This document shows, piece after piece, positions 8,018 through 16,209 of a stretch of DNA of 28,777 nucleotides. Position 1 is the first letter of the stretch, and the number at the start of each line of letters is the position of its first letter. The notes under the pieces are model-generated. The model ran no database searches. It was not told the DNA's origin and saw only the letters and a program-made list of their open reading frames with translations. A program made the translations under genes and the position numbers. The stretch covers positions 1 through 28,777 of the forward strand of contig JAAHIA010000011.1 of assembly GCA_010671975.1 (NCBI GenBank), in the 5' to 3' direction. The stretch comes from Leptolyngbya sp. SIO4C1 (GTDB lineage Bacteria; Cyanobacteriota; Cyanobacteriia; Phormidesmidales; Phormidesmidaceae).

Positions 8018-9814
8018 ATGGCGCTGATTGTTCAAAAATACGGTGGCACGTCAGTGGGAACTGTCGAGCGAATTCAGGCAGTGGCAGAGCGCGTCTGTAA
8101 AACGGCGGCGGCGGGTAATTCTGTCGTGGTTGTGGTGTCTGCTATGGGCAAGACAACGGACGGTCTGGTCAAGCTGGCGGGTGAAATTTCCAGTCGGCCC
8201 AGCCGTCGCGAGATGGACATGCTGCTTTCGACCGGCGAGCAAATTTCGATTGCGCTGCTGAGCATGGCGCTGCACGAGCGCGGGCAGGCGGCGCTGTCGC
8301 TCACCGGGGCGCAGGTTGGCATCGTGACCGAGGCTCGCCATGCGCACGCTCGCATCCTGCAGATTCAGCCAGAGCGGGTGCAGCGACATTTGGCGGAAGG
8401 CCAGGTGGTGGTGGTGGCCGGATTTCAGGGCATCAGCCAAACCTCAGATTTAGAAATTACCACCTTGGGGCGCGGCGGTTCGGACACGTCTGCAGTTGCG
8501 CTGGCAGCGGCGCTGCAGGCCGACTTTTGTGAAATATATACCGATGTGCCCGGCATTCTGACCACCGATCCGCGACTGGTGCCGGAGGCGCAGCTGATGG
8601 CCGAAATCACCTGCGATGAGATGCTTGAGCTGGCTAGCCTGGGTGCTAAGGTGCTGCACCCGCGCGCGGTTGAGATTGCTCGCAACTATGGCATCACGCT
8701 GGTTGTGCGCTCTAGCTGGAGCGACGAACCAGGCACGCGCGTCACTTCGCCAGTGCCGCAGCCTAGGCCGCTAGAGGGGCTAGAGATTGCCCACCCGGTC
8801 GATGCGATTGAATTTGATACCAACCAGGCTAAGGTGGCTATGCTGCGTGTGCCCGACCGGCCAGGGGTAGCAGCGCAGCTATTTGGCTCAATTGCCCAGC
8901 AGGACCTCAACGTTGACCTGGTGATCCAGTCAATTCACGAGGGCAACACCAACGATATTGCCTTTACGGTCGAGAAGGGGCTGCTCAACCGAGCAGAGGC
9001 CGTGGCAGAGGCGATCTCACCGGCGCTGCGCCGTCAGGCCGCCGATGAAGCCGAGGTAATGGTCGATCGCCAGATTGCGAAAGTGAGCATTGCCGGGGCC
9101 GGCATGATTGGCCGACCGGGCGTGGCAGCCCAGATGTTTTCAACGCTGGCCGCCGCTAGGGTCAACATTCAGATGATTTCGACTTCAGAAGTTAAAGTCA
9201 GCTGTACGGTCAAAGCGGCTGAGTGCGATCGCGCCATTGCCGCCCTGTGTCAGGCCTTTGAAGTCAGCAGTTCCCCAGTGCGGTTAGAGCAGTCTACCCA
9301 GGCAGGACCACCGGTGCGCGGCGCGGCATTAGACTGCGGTCAGGCTCGGCTAGCCCTGCGCCACGTGCCTGACGAACCCGGCATGGCCGCCAAAATCTTT
9401 CAAATCCTCGCCGATCGCGGCATCAGCGTCGATATGATTATCCAGTCGCAGCGCTGTCGTCTCCATCAGGGGCACAAAACGCGCGACATTGCCTTCACCG
9501 TTGCGCAGGCCGATGCTGAAGTGGCCAAAGAGGTGCTGCAGGCGCTCTCAGCTGAGCTGCGCACTGGCGAAGTGATTGTCGACCAGGCCGTTGCGAAAGT
9601 GAGCGTCGTTGGCGTCGGCATGATTCACCAGCCCGGCGTTGCTGCAAAAATGTTTCGAGCCCTGGCTGAGCAGCGTATTAACATTCAAATGATTGCCACC
9701 TCTGAAATTAAAGTCAGCTGCGTCGTGGCTGAGACAGAAGGCGTTAAAGCGCTGCAAGCCGTGCATACCGCTTTTGGGCTAGCCGGTACGCAGTCAGTCA
9801 GCGTGCCGGCCTAG
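8018..9814 (+). CDS. lysC: Aspartate kinase with four ACT domains
   Basis: A 598-residue aspartokinase that phosphorylates aspartate in the first step to lysine, threonine, methionine and diaminopimelate. The kinase domain (about 1-250) opens with IVQKYGGTSVG and contains GFQGIS, TTLGRGGSDTSA and TDPRLV. Four ACT modules follow, starting near residues 271, 354, 443 and 526. They form two pairs: modules 2 and 4 both read AKVS followed by a GMI-PGVAA stretch and a NIQMI-TSE-KVSC stretch. This doubled regulatory layout of about 600 residues is the known cyanobacterial form, in contrast to the two-ACT enzymes of about 400-450 residues. Feedback control by Lys/Thr is expected from the family. A purine-rich AGGTGAAGCAAGG precedes the start. 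The stop shares CTAG with the convergent gene. Confidence 0.95.
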   Translation: MALIVQKYGGTSVGTVERIQAVAERVCKTAAAGNSVVVVVSAMGKTTDGLVKLAGEISSRPSRREMDMLLSTGEQISIALLSMALHERGQAALSLTGAQVGIVTEARHAHARILQIQPERVQRHLAEGQVVVVAGFQGISQTSDLEITTLGRGGSDTSAVALAAALQADFCEIYTDVPGILTTDPRLVPEAQLMAEITCDEMLELASLGAKVLHPRAVEIARNYGITLVVRSSWSDEPGTRVTSPVPQPRPLEGLEIAHPVDAIEFDTNQAKVAMLRVPDRPGVAAQLFGSIAQQDLNVDLVIQSIHEGNTNDIAFTVEKGLLNRAEAVAEAISPALRRQAADEAEVMVDRQIAKVSIAGAGMIGRPGVAAQMFSTLAAARVNIQMISTSEVKVSCTVKAAECDRAIAALCQAFEVSSSPVRLEQSTQAGPPVRGAALDCGQARLALRHVPDEPGMAAKIFQILADRGISVDMIIQSQRCRLHQGHKTRDIAFTVAQADAEVAKEVLQALSAELRTGEVIVDQAVAKVSVVGVGMIHQPGVAAKMFRALAEQRINIQMIATSEIKVSCVVAETEGVKALQAVHTAFGLAGTQSVSVPA

Positions 9815-10647
9815 GTAGCCGAATCAGCGCCGGCTAGCGCCCTTGAGCGCGGCGCGGCTGGCATTGCCAAATCGCGCCGATCTAGCCAGTTAAACACCGT
9901 CCACAGGATTTCGTTCGCCTCTAGGAGCGAACAGCTAGCGCGCGACAGCAGCACGTCGCGGCAAACGGCTCGAAAATCAGTGCTCTCAAGGTCAATTGGA
10001 ATCCGCTGCTGCTGGCAGATTTGGGCAATCATAATGCCGGGGCGCAGGCTGGCTGCAGACTCCGCTGACGTTTGCTGTAAAAACCGCTGCTTGAGCTGCA
10101 CGATTTTCAGCGCCGCTGCTGCTTCTACCCTCGCTTTTTGCATCAGAATCTGCTGCTGCGTTAGCGTATCTGGCTCAGGTAGGGACAGTGTGATTAAGCG
10201 ATCGCGCAGCTTGGCTGAGGTCGTCTGCAGGTCGCAGCTAGCCATCAGTCTCAAATCTGGATTAGAAACCAAGATTGTCTGCCGCGCCGACTCAGCCGCC
10301 TCCTGATAGCGGCTCTGCTGCTCGTCGAGCATGGCTAGCAAAACAGCCTGAACCTGCGGGCCAGCTTGCTCAAAATCGTCATAGATAAGCGTGCCTGCCT
10401 GCGGCAGCGCCGGCGCTGCAGTTGCAGCTGGCCCAGATAGACTTTGGCCAGTGTCTGGCACCGGCCTCAGCAGCGTCGCCGGTGACGCTAAGCGGTCTGC
10501 TAGCTGCAGCGCCAGCGTTGTTTTACCAATGCCGCCAGGCCCTTGCAAATGGACAGAATAGCCCGAGTGCAGGTAGCACAGCATCTGCTTAAGTAGCTGC
10601 TCATTGGCCGGCGTGCTAACAAACGGCTGAGCGTGAGTGACTGTCAT
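9811..10647 (-). CDS. GvpN-like AAA+ ATPase, shortened and divergent
   Basis: A 278-residue P-loop protein. The N-terminus (FVSTP, then CYLHSGYSVHLQGPGGIGKTTL) resembles GvpN, the AAA+ ATPase of gas-vesicle clusters, as do RDRLITLSLPEPDTLTQQQIL and the C-terminal FRAVCRDVLLSRA. Walker A is GPGGIGKTT (residues 36-44) and Walker B is LIYDD (87-91). Two things differ from GvpN: the stretch between Walker A and Walker B is short and Pro/Ala-rich instead of carrying the usual conserved loop, and the expected sensor-1 Asn appears replaced (MASCD near 135). A C-terminal extension (about 245-278) is added. No gvpA or other gas-vesicle gene is in the window. It may be a repurposed or decaying paralogue. 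The fold call is strong, the GvpN relation is by eye, and the function is unknown. Confidence 0.75.
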   Translation of the reverse strand: MTVTHAQPFVSTPANEQLLKQMLCYLHSGYSVHLQGPGGIGKTTLALQLADRLASPATLLRPVPDTGQSLSGPAATAAPALPQAGTLIYDDFEQAGPQVQAVLLAMLDEQQSRYQEAAESARQTILVSNPDLRLMASCDLQTTSAKLRDRLITLSLPEPDTLTQQQILMQKARVEAAAALKIVQLKQRFLQQTSAESAASLRPGIMIAQICQQQRIPIDLESTDFRAVCRDVLLSRASCSLLEANEILWTVFNWLDRRDLAMPAAPRSRALAGADSAT

Positions 10648-10827
10648 GATGTGATGCTTTCCCCCTGATCAAAGCGCCATTCGCTAGGATGGTGCCGTCT
10701 AAAAGTTCGCTCTATTGTTCCCGAGTGAGCGGCGATGGGGACAACCATGAGCGGCCCAGCAGCCGGCCCAACAAGCTGGCTTTAGCGCTCTAAAATTAGA
10801 ATCAGCTCACCTTCTGCGAGACCCTGT

Positions 10828-11295
10828 ATGGACCCAGCCCGCCTAAAGCAGCTTTTAGCCAACTTGAAGAGTGAAGACGCCGCCCTGCGCGATCAGGCAA
10901 CCAGCGAATTTTGGCATCAGTGGTTTCATCAAAAGGGTGCACGCGGTGCTGAACGACTGCTTGAAAGCCAGGCGCTGCTTGAGGCCGGTCGGCTGAACGA
11001 AGCCGGCAGCATTCTTGACGAGCTGATTGCTGCCCAGCCCGACTTTGCCGAAGCTTGGAATCGCCGAGCCGTATTTCACTACCTGCAGGGTCAATATGAA
11101 ACGGCCATTCTCGACTGTCAGAAAGTGCTGGCGCTGATTCCCCACCACTTTGGTGCGCTACACGGGCTAGGGCTGTGTCAGGCAGCCGTTGGCAACCATC
11201 TGGCTGCCATTCAAGCATTTCGGCAGGCGCTGGCCGTACAGCCCTATGCGCTGATTAATCAGAAGCTGATCTTAGAATGCACGGCTCAGCTTTAG
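10828..11295 (+). CDS. TPR-repeat protein (155 aa)
   Basis: A 155-residue soluble protein with two to three TPR units from about residue 38: LLESQALLEAGRLNEAGSIL, then FAEAWNRRAVFHYLQGQYET and FGALHGLGLCQAAVGNHLAA, each with the usual Gly/Ala/Tyr spacing and closing Pro. The N-terminal ~35 residues (LKQLLANLKSEDAALRDQA) look like a separate charged helix. The protein probably binds partners; none is shown. It ends 157 bp before ispG on the same strand and could share its transcript. No strong Shine-Dalgarno site is seen, which is common in this window. A competing minus-strand ORF over the same bases has no such domain pattern. Confidence 0.85.
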   Translation: MDPARLKQLLANLKSEDAALRDQATSEFWHQWFHQKGARGAERLLESQALLEAGRLNEAGSILDELIAAQPDFAEAWNRRAVFHYLQGQYETAILDCQKVLALIPHHFGALHGLGLCQAAVGNHLAAIQAFRQALAVQPYALINQKLILECTAQL

Positions 11296-11452
11296 CGATC
11301 AGGCCGGTTAGAGATTTGCTCGAACTAGATAAACAACCCAGCGAGCAGGTATCGCAGACCACTTTTTCCTAGGCCTGCTGCTTAGCCGCACCGCTGACCC
11401 CATAGAATGGTGAGAGCGATACCTGATTTAAGTCGAACTCAACTCTAGGCGC

Positions 11453-12676
11453 ATGCAAACTCTGGCTTCTCCCCCCTCTGCCTCGGCTGACCTGTCTGTA
11501 GAAACCACTATCATCCGCCGTCAGACTCGCCCAGTACCGGTTGGCGATGTCATCATTGGCGACGGGCAACCGGTGGTCGTACAGTCGATGATCAACGAAG
11601 ATACGCTCGATATTGACGGGTCGGTCGCCGCCATTCGCCGCCTGCACGAGATTGGCTGCGAGATTGTGCGCGTCACCGTGCCGAGTATGGCCCATGCCAA
11701 AGCCCTAGCCGACATCAAAGCCAAGCTGGCCGCGACCTATCAGCGGGTGCCGCTAGTGGCAGATGTGCATCACAACGGCATGAAGATTGCCCTTGAGGTG
11801 GCCAAGCATGTTGACAAGGTACGGATTAATCCTGGCCTCTATGTGTTTGAAAAACCCAAAGACGACCGCACTGACTACAGCCAGGCTGAGTTTGACGATA
11901 TTGGCGATAAGATTCGAGCCACGCTAGAGCCGCTGGTAGTGTCTTTGCGAGACCAGAACAAGGCCATGCGGATTGGCGTCAACCACGGTTCGCTGGCGGA
12001 GCGCATGCTCTTTACCTATGGCGATACGCCAGAGGGCATGGTCGAATCAGCGCTGGAGTTTATTCGCATCTGCGAATCTTTAGAGTTTCACAATCTGGTC
12101 ATTTCGCTGAAGGCTTCGCGCGTGCCGGTGATGCTGGCGGCCTATCGGCTGATGGTAAAGCGCATGGACGCGCTGGGAATGGCCTATCCGCTGCACCTCG
12201 GCGTGACCGAAGCCGGCGATGGCGAATATGGCCGGATTAAATCGACCGCCGGTATCGGTACGCTGCTGGCAGAAGGCATTGGCGACACCATTCGGGTTTC
12301 ACTCACCGAAGCGCCGGAAAAAGAGATTCCGGTCTGCTACAGCATTCTGCAGGCGCTCGGGCTGCGCAAAACGATGGTGGAATATGTGGCTTGCCCATCC
12401 TGCGGCCGCACGCTGTTCAACCTTGAAGAAGTGTTACATCAGGTGCGTGAAGCCACGCAGCATCTCACCGGGCTAGACATTGCCGTGATGGGCTGCATTG
12501 TTAACGGTCCAGGAGAAATGGCAGACGCCGACTATGGCTATGTTGGTAAGCAACCCGGCTATATTGCCCTCTATCGCGGTCGCGAAGAAATTAAGCGCGT
12601 GCCCGAAGCGCAGGGTGTGCAGGAGCTAATCAACCTAATCAAAGCAGACGGTCGCTGGATTGAGCCTGAGCGCTAG
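11453..12676 (+). CDS. ispG: 4-hydroxy-3-methylbut-2-en-1-yl diphosphate synthase
   Basis: A 407-residue IspG (GcpE) of the MEP isoprenoid pathway. It converts methylerythritol cyclodiphosphate to HMBPP with a [4Fe-4S] cluster and, in cyanobacteria, electrons from ferredoxin. The cluster ligands are Cys314 and Cys317 (ACPSCGRT) and Cys348 (VMGCIVNGPGE), with the conserved Glu355 as fourth ligand. The TIM-barrel half is clear from VVVQSMINEDT, VADVHHNGMKIA and VRINPGLY through GVTEAGDGEYGRIKS. Length and motif order match the bacterial two-domain enzyme. The first ~18 residues (Ser/Pro-rich) are variable, so a later start is possible, but ATG 11453 is the first in frame. Pathway products feed carotenoids, phytol and quinones. 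Confidence 0.97.
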   Translation: MQTLASPPSASADLSVETTIIRRQTRPVPVGDVIIGDGQPVVVQSMINEDTLDIDGSVAAIRRLHEIGCEIVRVTVPSMAHAKALADIKAKLAATYQRVPLVADVHHNGMKIALEVAKHVDKVRINPGLYVFEKPKDDRTDYSQAEFDDIGDKIRATLEPLVVSLRDQNKAMRIGVNHGSLAERMLFTYGDTPEGMVESALEFIRICESLEFHNLVISLKASRVPVMLAAYRLMVKRMDALGMAYPLHLGVTEAGDGEYGRIKSTAGIGTLLAEGIGDTIRVSLTEAPEKEIPVCYSILQALGLRKTMVEYVACPSCGRTLFNLEEVLHQVREATQHLTGLDIAVMGCIVNGPGEMADADYGYVGKQPGYIALYRGREEIKRVPEAQGVQELINLIKADGRWIEPER

Positions 12677-12934
12677 CGCAGCTTGTTTGCCAGGAAGCGG
12701 CTGACGGTCGATGTCCGGAAAACCCCCTAGCCGATGTGAAAATTAACTAGGTATGCTTTCATAAAGGCTTCATTGAGATATTCAGTTTAGAATGGCTGAA
12801 TGGCTGCATCAGTTGTTAAGCTGCATAAGAAGCTATAGAGCAAGGTATTTTGAGCTGACTGCTTCAGCTAAGTTCAGAGCTTCTGTGCCTAGCGAAACTG
12901 TAGTTTGATATAGGGCGTCTTCGCGGATTTTTCT

Positions 12935-14242
12935 ATGGCAATCAAAAAGCGTGGTCTTGTGCTCGGTGCAACGACGGTTGCTAGCGTAGCAGTCGTTGTC
13001 ACAGGTGCAGGCATTCATCTATCGCAGGGGCAGGCTTTCTTCAAAGAGAGCCCCAAAGAGCTGATCGACGAAGTCTGGCAGCTGATTGACCATGAATATG
13101 TCGATGAGACTTTCAACGAGCAGGACTGGCAGGCAGTTCGCATTGACTATCTAAACCGCGAGTATGGCTCTAGCGAAGACGCCTATGAGGCAATTCGCGA
13201 AATGCTCGAAGGACTCGGCGACGTCTATACGCGCTTCATGGACCCGCAAGAGTTCCGCAATATGCAGATTGATACCTCAGGCGAGCTGACTGGGGTTGGT
13301 ATTCAAATCACTCAGGACGAAGACAGCGAAGAAATTGTGGTGGTCTCACCGATTGAGCAGACTCCGGCTTATGAAGCCGGTGTGCTCTCGGGCGATATTA
13401 TTCGAGCCATCGACGGTCAGACCACAGAGGGCATGGATCTCAATGAGGCCGTCAGCCTAATTCGCGGACCGGTCAACTCGGAGGTGACGCTAACGCTGCA
13501 GCGAGACGACGAAACGCTGAATGTCACGGTTAACCGCGCCCGCATCGAGATTCATCCGGTGCGCTATAGCTACGAAACTGGCAACGAGGGCGGCATCGGC
13601 TACATCCGTTTAACCCAGTTCAGCGCTAACGCCGCTGTCGAAATGCGGGAGGCCATCCAGGAGCTAGAGGACCGCGACGTGACCGGCTACGTGCTAGACC
13701 TGCGCTCTAACCCAGGCGGTCTGCTCTACTCTAGTATTGACATTGCCCAGATGTGGCTGCGAGAAGGCACGATTGTGTCTACCGTCAATCGTCAGGGCAT
13801 TGTGGATGAGAATGCTGCTGGCGATCGCGCCCTTACCGACAAGCCGCTGGTGGTTTTGGTCGACGGTGGCTCAGCCAGTGCCAGTGAGATCTTGTCGGGC
13901 GCGCTGCAGGACAACGACCGCGCCATTTTAGTCGGCACGAAGACCTTTGGTAAGGGATTGGTGCAGTCGGTGCGAGGGCTGGCAGACGGCTCTGGCGTCG
14001 CGGTCACCATTGCCAAATATCTCACGCCCGACGGCAGAGACATTAACGAGCTGGGCATCGAGCCAGACGTCATCGTTGAGCTCTCAGAAGAAGATCGCGA
14101 GCTGCTAGCTGAAGATCGCGAGAAGATTGGCACGATGGAAGATCCGCAGTATGCTACCGCAATTGAGGTGCTAGCCGATCTGATTCGCGGTGAGCGAGAG
14201 TCGGCTCAGCTAGGGCCTGATCAGCAAAAGGCTGCCCTCTAG
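12935..14242 (+). CDS. Carboxyl-terminal processing protease (S41 family)
   Basis: A 435-residue Ctp protease exported by an N-terminal signal/anchor (about residues 8-27, LVLGATTVASVAVVVTGAG). A helical segment follows, then a PDZ domain (about 115-200, LTGVGIQI through VNSEVTLTLQR), then the S41 catalytic core. The Ser/Lys dyad is visible as Ser315 in GGSASASEIL and Lys340 in GTKTFGKG, 25 residues apart as in the plant D1 processing enzyme. It would cut C-termini of exported proteins in the periplasm or thylakoid lumen. Cyanobacteria have CtpA, CtpB and CtpC; only CtpA is needed for D1 maturation, and I cannot assign which one this is. It lies 258 bp after ispG. The stop overlaps the next gene's stop on CTAG. 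Confidence 0.94.
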   Translation: MAIKKRGLVLGATTVASVAVVVTGAGIHLSQGQAFFKESPKELIDEVWQLIDHEYVDETFNEQDWQAVRIDYLNREYGSSEDAYEAIREMLEGLGDVYTRFMDPQEFRNMQIDTSGELTGVGIQITQDEDSEEIVVVSPIEQTPAYEAGVLSGDIIRAIDGQTTEGMDLNEAVSLIRGPVNSEVTLTLQRDDETLNVTVNRARIEIHPVRYSYETGNEGGIGYIRLTQFSANAAVEMREAIQELEDRDVTGYVLDLRSNPGGLLYSSIDIAQMWLREGTIVSTVNRQGIVDENAAGDRALTDKPLVVLVDGGSASASEILSGALQDNDRAILVGTKTFGKGLVQSVRGLADGSGVAVTIAKYLTPDGRDINELGIEPDVIVELSEEDRELLAEDREKIGTMEDPQYATAIEVLADLIRGERESAQLGPDQQKAAL

Positions 14243-14448
14243 CTTGGCTGACATTTGCCAGCCCGAATCAGGCCAACGCGACGAGCAACGGCCTCACCCT
14301 GATTGGCAAACGGCCCCCAAGTTTCTTGCTTGTCGGACTCTGCTAGGTTCGCGAGCTCTGCTGCAGTGACAATTTGACACTGGCCCGACTGGGCTTTGGC
14401 AATGTGCCAGCCGTCTGAAGCTGGTGAGCTATCGGTCGATGCGGTCAT
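14239..14448 (-). CDS. Small protein of unknown function (69 aa)
   Basis: A 69-residue soluble protein. A variable Ser-rich start is followed by a well-ordered core: WHIAKAQSGQCQIVTAAEL, then TWGPFANQGEAVARRVGLIR and a closing AGKCQP. The pattern (two cysteines, a WGPF turn, a basic amphipathic helix) looks like a conserved small domain rather than a chance ORF, but I cannot name it. The gene is convergent with the protease: both genes end in TAG, read from opposite strands of the same CTAG at 14239-14242. The amidase stop lies 45 bp upstream of its start on the same strand, so it may be the last gene of that transcript. Confidence 0.7.
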   Translation of the reverse strand: MTASTDSSPASDGWHIAKAQSGQCQIVTAAELANLAESDKQETWGPFANQGEAVARRVGLIRAGKCQPS

Positions 14449-14493
14449 GGTGTAAAACTGAGTGCGACAGCTTCATCCTACAGCAGCTCGGCC

Positions 14494-15894
14494 TTAAGGC
14501 AGCGACTGCCAGGCGGTGGCGATGGGGGCTGCGCAGACATCGGCTCGCTCTAGAAACGCAGCCACTCTAAACAGCGCGCTTTCGCGGTAGGGCGCGGCTA
14601 TCAGCTGAACGCCCACTGGCAGACCGTTGGTGACTACCGGCACTGAGATTACCGGCAGGCCAAGGAAGGAGAGCGGCTGGGTGTAGAGTCCTAAGTGCGG
14701 CCGCACCGGCACGCTTTCCCCCGCTACTGTCATGGTGTCTTGATCGAGATAGGGGGCAGGGCAGGGCGTCGTTGGTGCCAGAATCACATCGGTCGTGTGC
14801 CACAGCTGCTGCACCTGATCGCGATACCAGCGACGAAACCGCTGCGCCTGCAGGTACCAGCTCTGAGGCATCATGGCCCCGGCTAAAAAGCGATCGCACG
14901 TTGCCGGGTCAAAATCTGGCAGCCGCGTCTGCAGTCGCGGCAAATGCAGCTGTGCCCCTTCGCTGGCCGTGATTAAGTAGGCTGCCGCGCGCGCGCGGGC
15001 AGATTCGGGCAGCGTCACTGTCTGAGTTGCCCTCAGCGTCGCCGCCACCTTTTCTAGCGCCTGCTGCACTGCCGGCTGCATGCCAACTGCAAAGTGATCG
15101 GTCGCGATCGCAATCCTGAGCTGATCAATCCCCCGGCCCAGCTGCGGAAACACCAGCTCCGGCGGCCGCTGCGTGCAGATTGGATCGCGACTGTCGCTGC
15201 CCTGCAGGGCATCAAAAGCCAGCGCCAGGTCGCTGACGCTGCGCGCGAATGGACCGATGTGATCGAGGCTGCTCGAAAACAGATAGGCCCCGGCGCGCGA
15301 CAGCCGGCCGTAGGTTGGCTTTAGCCCGTAGACGCCGCAGAGGGCTGCCGGCACTCGAATTGAGCCGTTGGTGTCTGAGCCCAGCGTTAGCGGCACTAGT
15401 CCGGCCGCCACCGCCGCTGCCGAGCCGCCTGATGAACCGCCAGCGATGCGCGCCAAATCATGCGGATTGGGCGTCGCGCCATAGTGGTGATTAATCGTGA
15501 CAAACCCGTAGGCGTATTCATCCATATTCAGCGCGCCCACCAAAATCGCACCGGCCCGCTTGAGAGCTGCGATCGCGCTAGCATCCTGCGCCGCCGGCGG
15601 ATTGTCCTGGTTGATCACCGACCCAGCCAGCGTCGTTACCCCCTGAATGTCAAACAGGTTCTTTACTGCAAACGGCACGCCGGCTAGCAGCCCAGGAGTT
15701 TGCCCGAGCGCTAAGGCCCGATCAATCTGAGCCGCCGCCTGTTGTGCCGATGCCTCTGTCACCGCTGTGAAGCAGTTGAGCTGAGCATTGTGATCGCGGA
15801 TGCGAGTCAGCGTTGCCGCCACCACGTTCTGAGCCGTCACCTCGCCTGAGCGAATCGCAGCGGCAGTTTGCCAAGCCATCCACTGATGGTTCAT
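14494..15894 (-). CDS. AtzE-family amidase (amidase-signature hydrolase)
   Basis: A 466-residue amidase-signature enzyme with the Ser-cisSer-Lys triad visible: Lys78 (VPFAVKNLFD), Ser154 in AGGSSGGSAAAV and nucleophile Ser178 in GSDTNGSIRVPA. The TNGSIRVPAALCG wording, GLKPTYGRLSR and the length fit the AtzE group, hydrolases of 1-carboxybiuret-type amides in cyanuric acid breakdown, rather than GatA, which normally has TGGSIR. The 66-residue gene just upstream overlaps its start by the ATGA stop-start and looks like AtzG, the small partner of AtzE. The pair resembles GatC-GatA structurally. No other triazine genes (atzD, atzF) are in the window, so the natural substrate here is unknown; a related amide is inferred. 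GatA cannot be fully excluded without an alignment. Confidence 0.85.
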   Translation of the reverse strand: MNHQWMAWQTAAAIRSGEVTAQNVVAATLTRIRDHNAQLNCFTAVTEASAQQAAAQIDRALALGQTPGLLAGVPFAVKNLFDIQGVTTLAGSVINQDNPPAAQDASAIAALKRAGAILVGALNMDEYAYGFVTINHHYGATPNPHDLARIAGGSSGGSAAAVAAGLVPLTLGSDTNGSIRVPAALCGVYGLKPTYGRLSRAGAYLFSSSLDHIGPFARSVSDLALAFDALQGSDSRDPICTQRPPELVFPQLGRGIDQLRIAIATDHFAVGMQPAVQQALEKVAATLRATQTVTLPESARARAAAYLITASEGAQLHLPRLQTRLPDFDPATCDRFLAGAMMPQSWYLQAQRFRRWYRDQVQQLWHTTDVILAPTTPCPAPYLDQDTMTVAGESVPVRPHLGLYTQPLSFLGLPVISVPVVTNGLPVGVQLIAAPYRESALFRVAAFLERADVCAAPIATAWQSLP

Positions 15895-16091
15895 GGCTCA
15901 AACCTCGGGGCTGCTTCGAGCTCATCTGGCAGCTCAAAAGCTAAGACCGGCTGGGCAATTTTCTGCAGGCGCTCGAACTGTTCGACCACCTGGGGGAGCC
16001 GATCGGCCGAGATCGGCAGCTGCTGCAGCTGAGCCATCTGCTGAACGTAGACAGCGGCCTCAAAGACGTTGGAATTGGTAGGCGAAGACAT
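15891..16091 (-). CDS. AtzG-like (DUF4089-type) small subunit of the amidase
   Basis: A 66-residue, mostly helical protein (VFEAAVYVQQMAQLQQLPIS, then LPQVVEQFERLQKIAQPVLAFELPDELEAAPRFEP). The final pattern, helix then a short extended Pro-rich tail, is that of GatC/AtzG subunits that wrap round the large amidase and stabilise it. It overlaps the amidase start by four bases (ATGA), implying coupled translation and equal amounts. The start ATG at 16091 lacks a strong ribosome site. It sits 118 bp from the divergent gatB. The assignment rests on size, tail pattern and gene pairing; I have not run a profile search. Confidence 0.8.
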   Translation of the reverse strand: MSSPTNSNVFEAAVYVQQMAQLQQLPISADRLPQVVEQFERLQKIAQPVLAFELPDELEAAPRFEP

Positions 16092-16174
16092 GAAGTTAAG
16101 ACTAGAAGAAAGATCGGCAACTGAGACAGTTTTTCAGGATACGGGGTAGCCTGCTGCGTACGGGCAACAGAAGC

Positions 16175-16180
16175 TACAAT
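16175..16180 (+). promoter_or_regulatory. Candidate -10 box for gatB
   Basis: TACAAT at 16175-16180 (5/6 to consensus) lies 29 bases before the gatB ATG, a usual spacing for transcription starting near 16187. No good -35 box is visible at 17 bases upstream, so it is a weak call. Confidence 0.35.
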
Positions 16181-16209
16181 AGAACACGTTCAATCCTAGG
16201 TGAGCCATC

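Noticed and set aside
8051..8440. Minus-strand ORFs inside the aspartokinase gene
   Set aside because: His/Arg-rich shadow frames of a well-conserved gene with no promoter or ribosome site.
10802..11218. Minus-strand 138-residue ORF over the TPR gene
   Set aside because: Low-complexity Gln/Arg/Ser content; the plus strand has clear TPR units.
14494..15894. Calling the amidase GatA because gatB is next door
   Set aside because: TNGSIRVPA and the overlapping AtzG-like partner fit AtzE better; an alignment would settle it.
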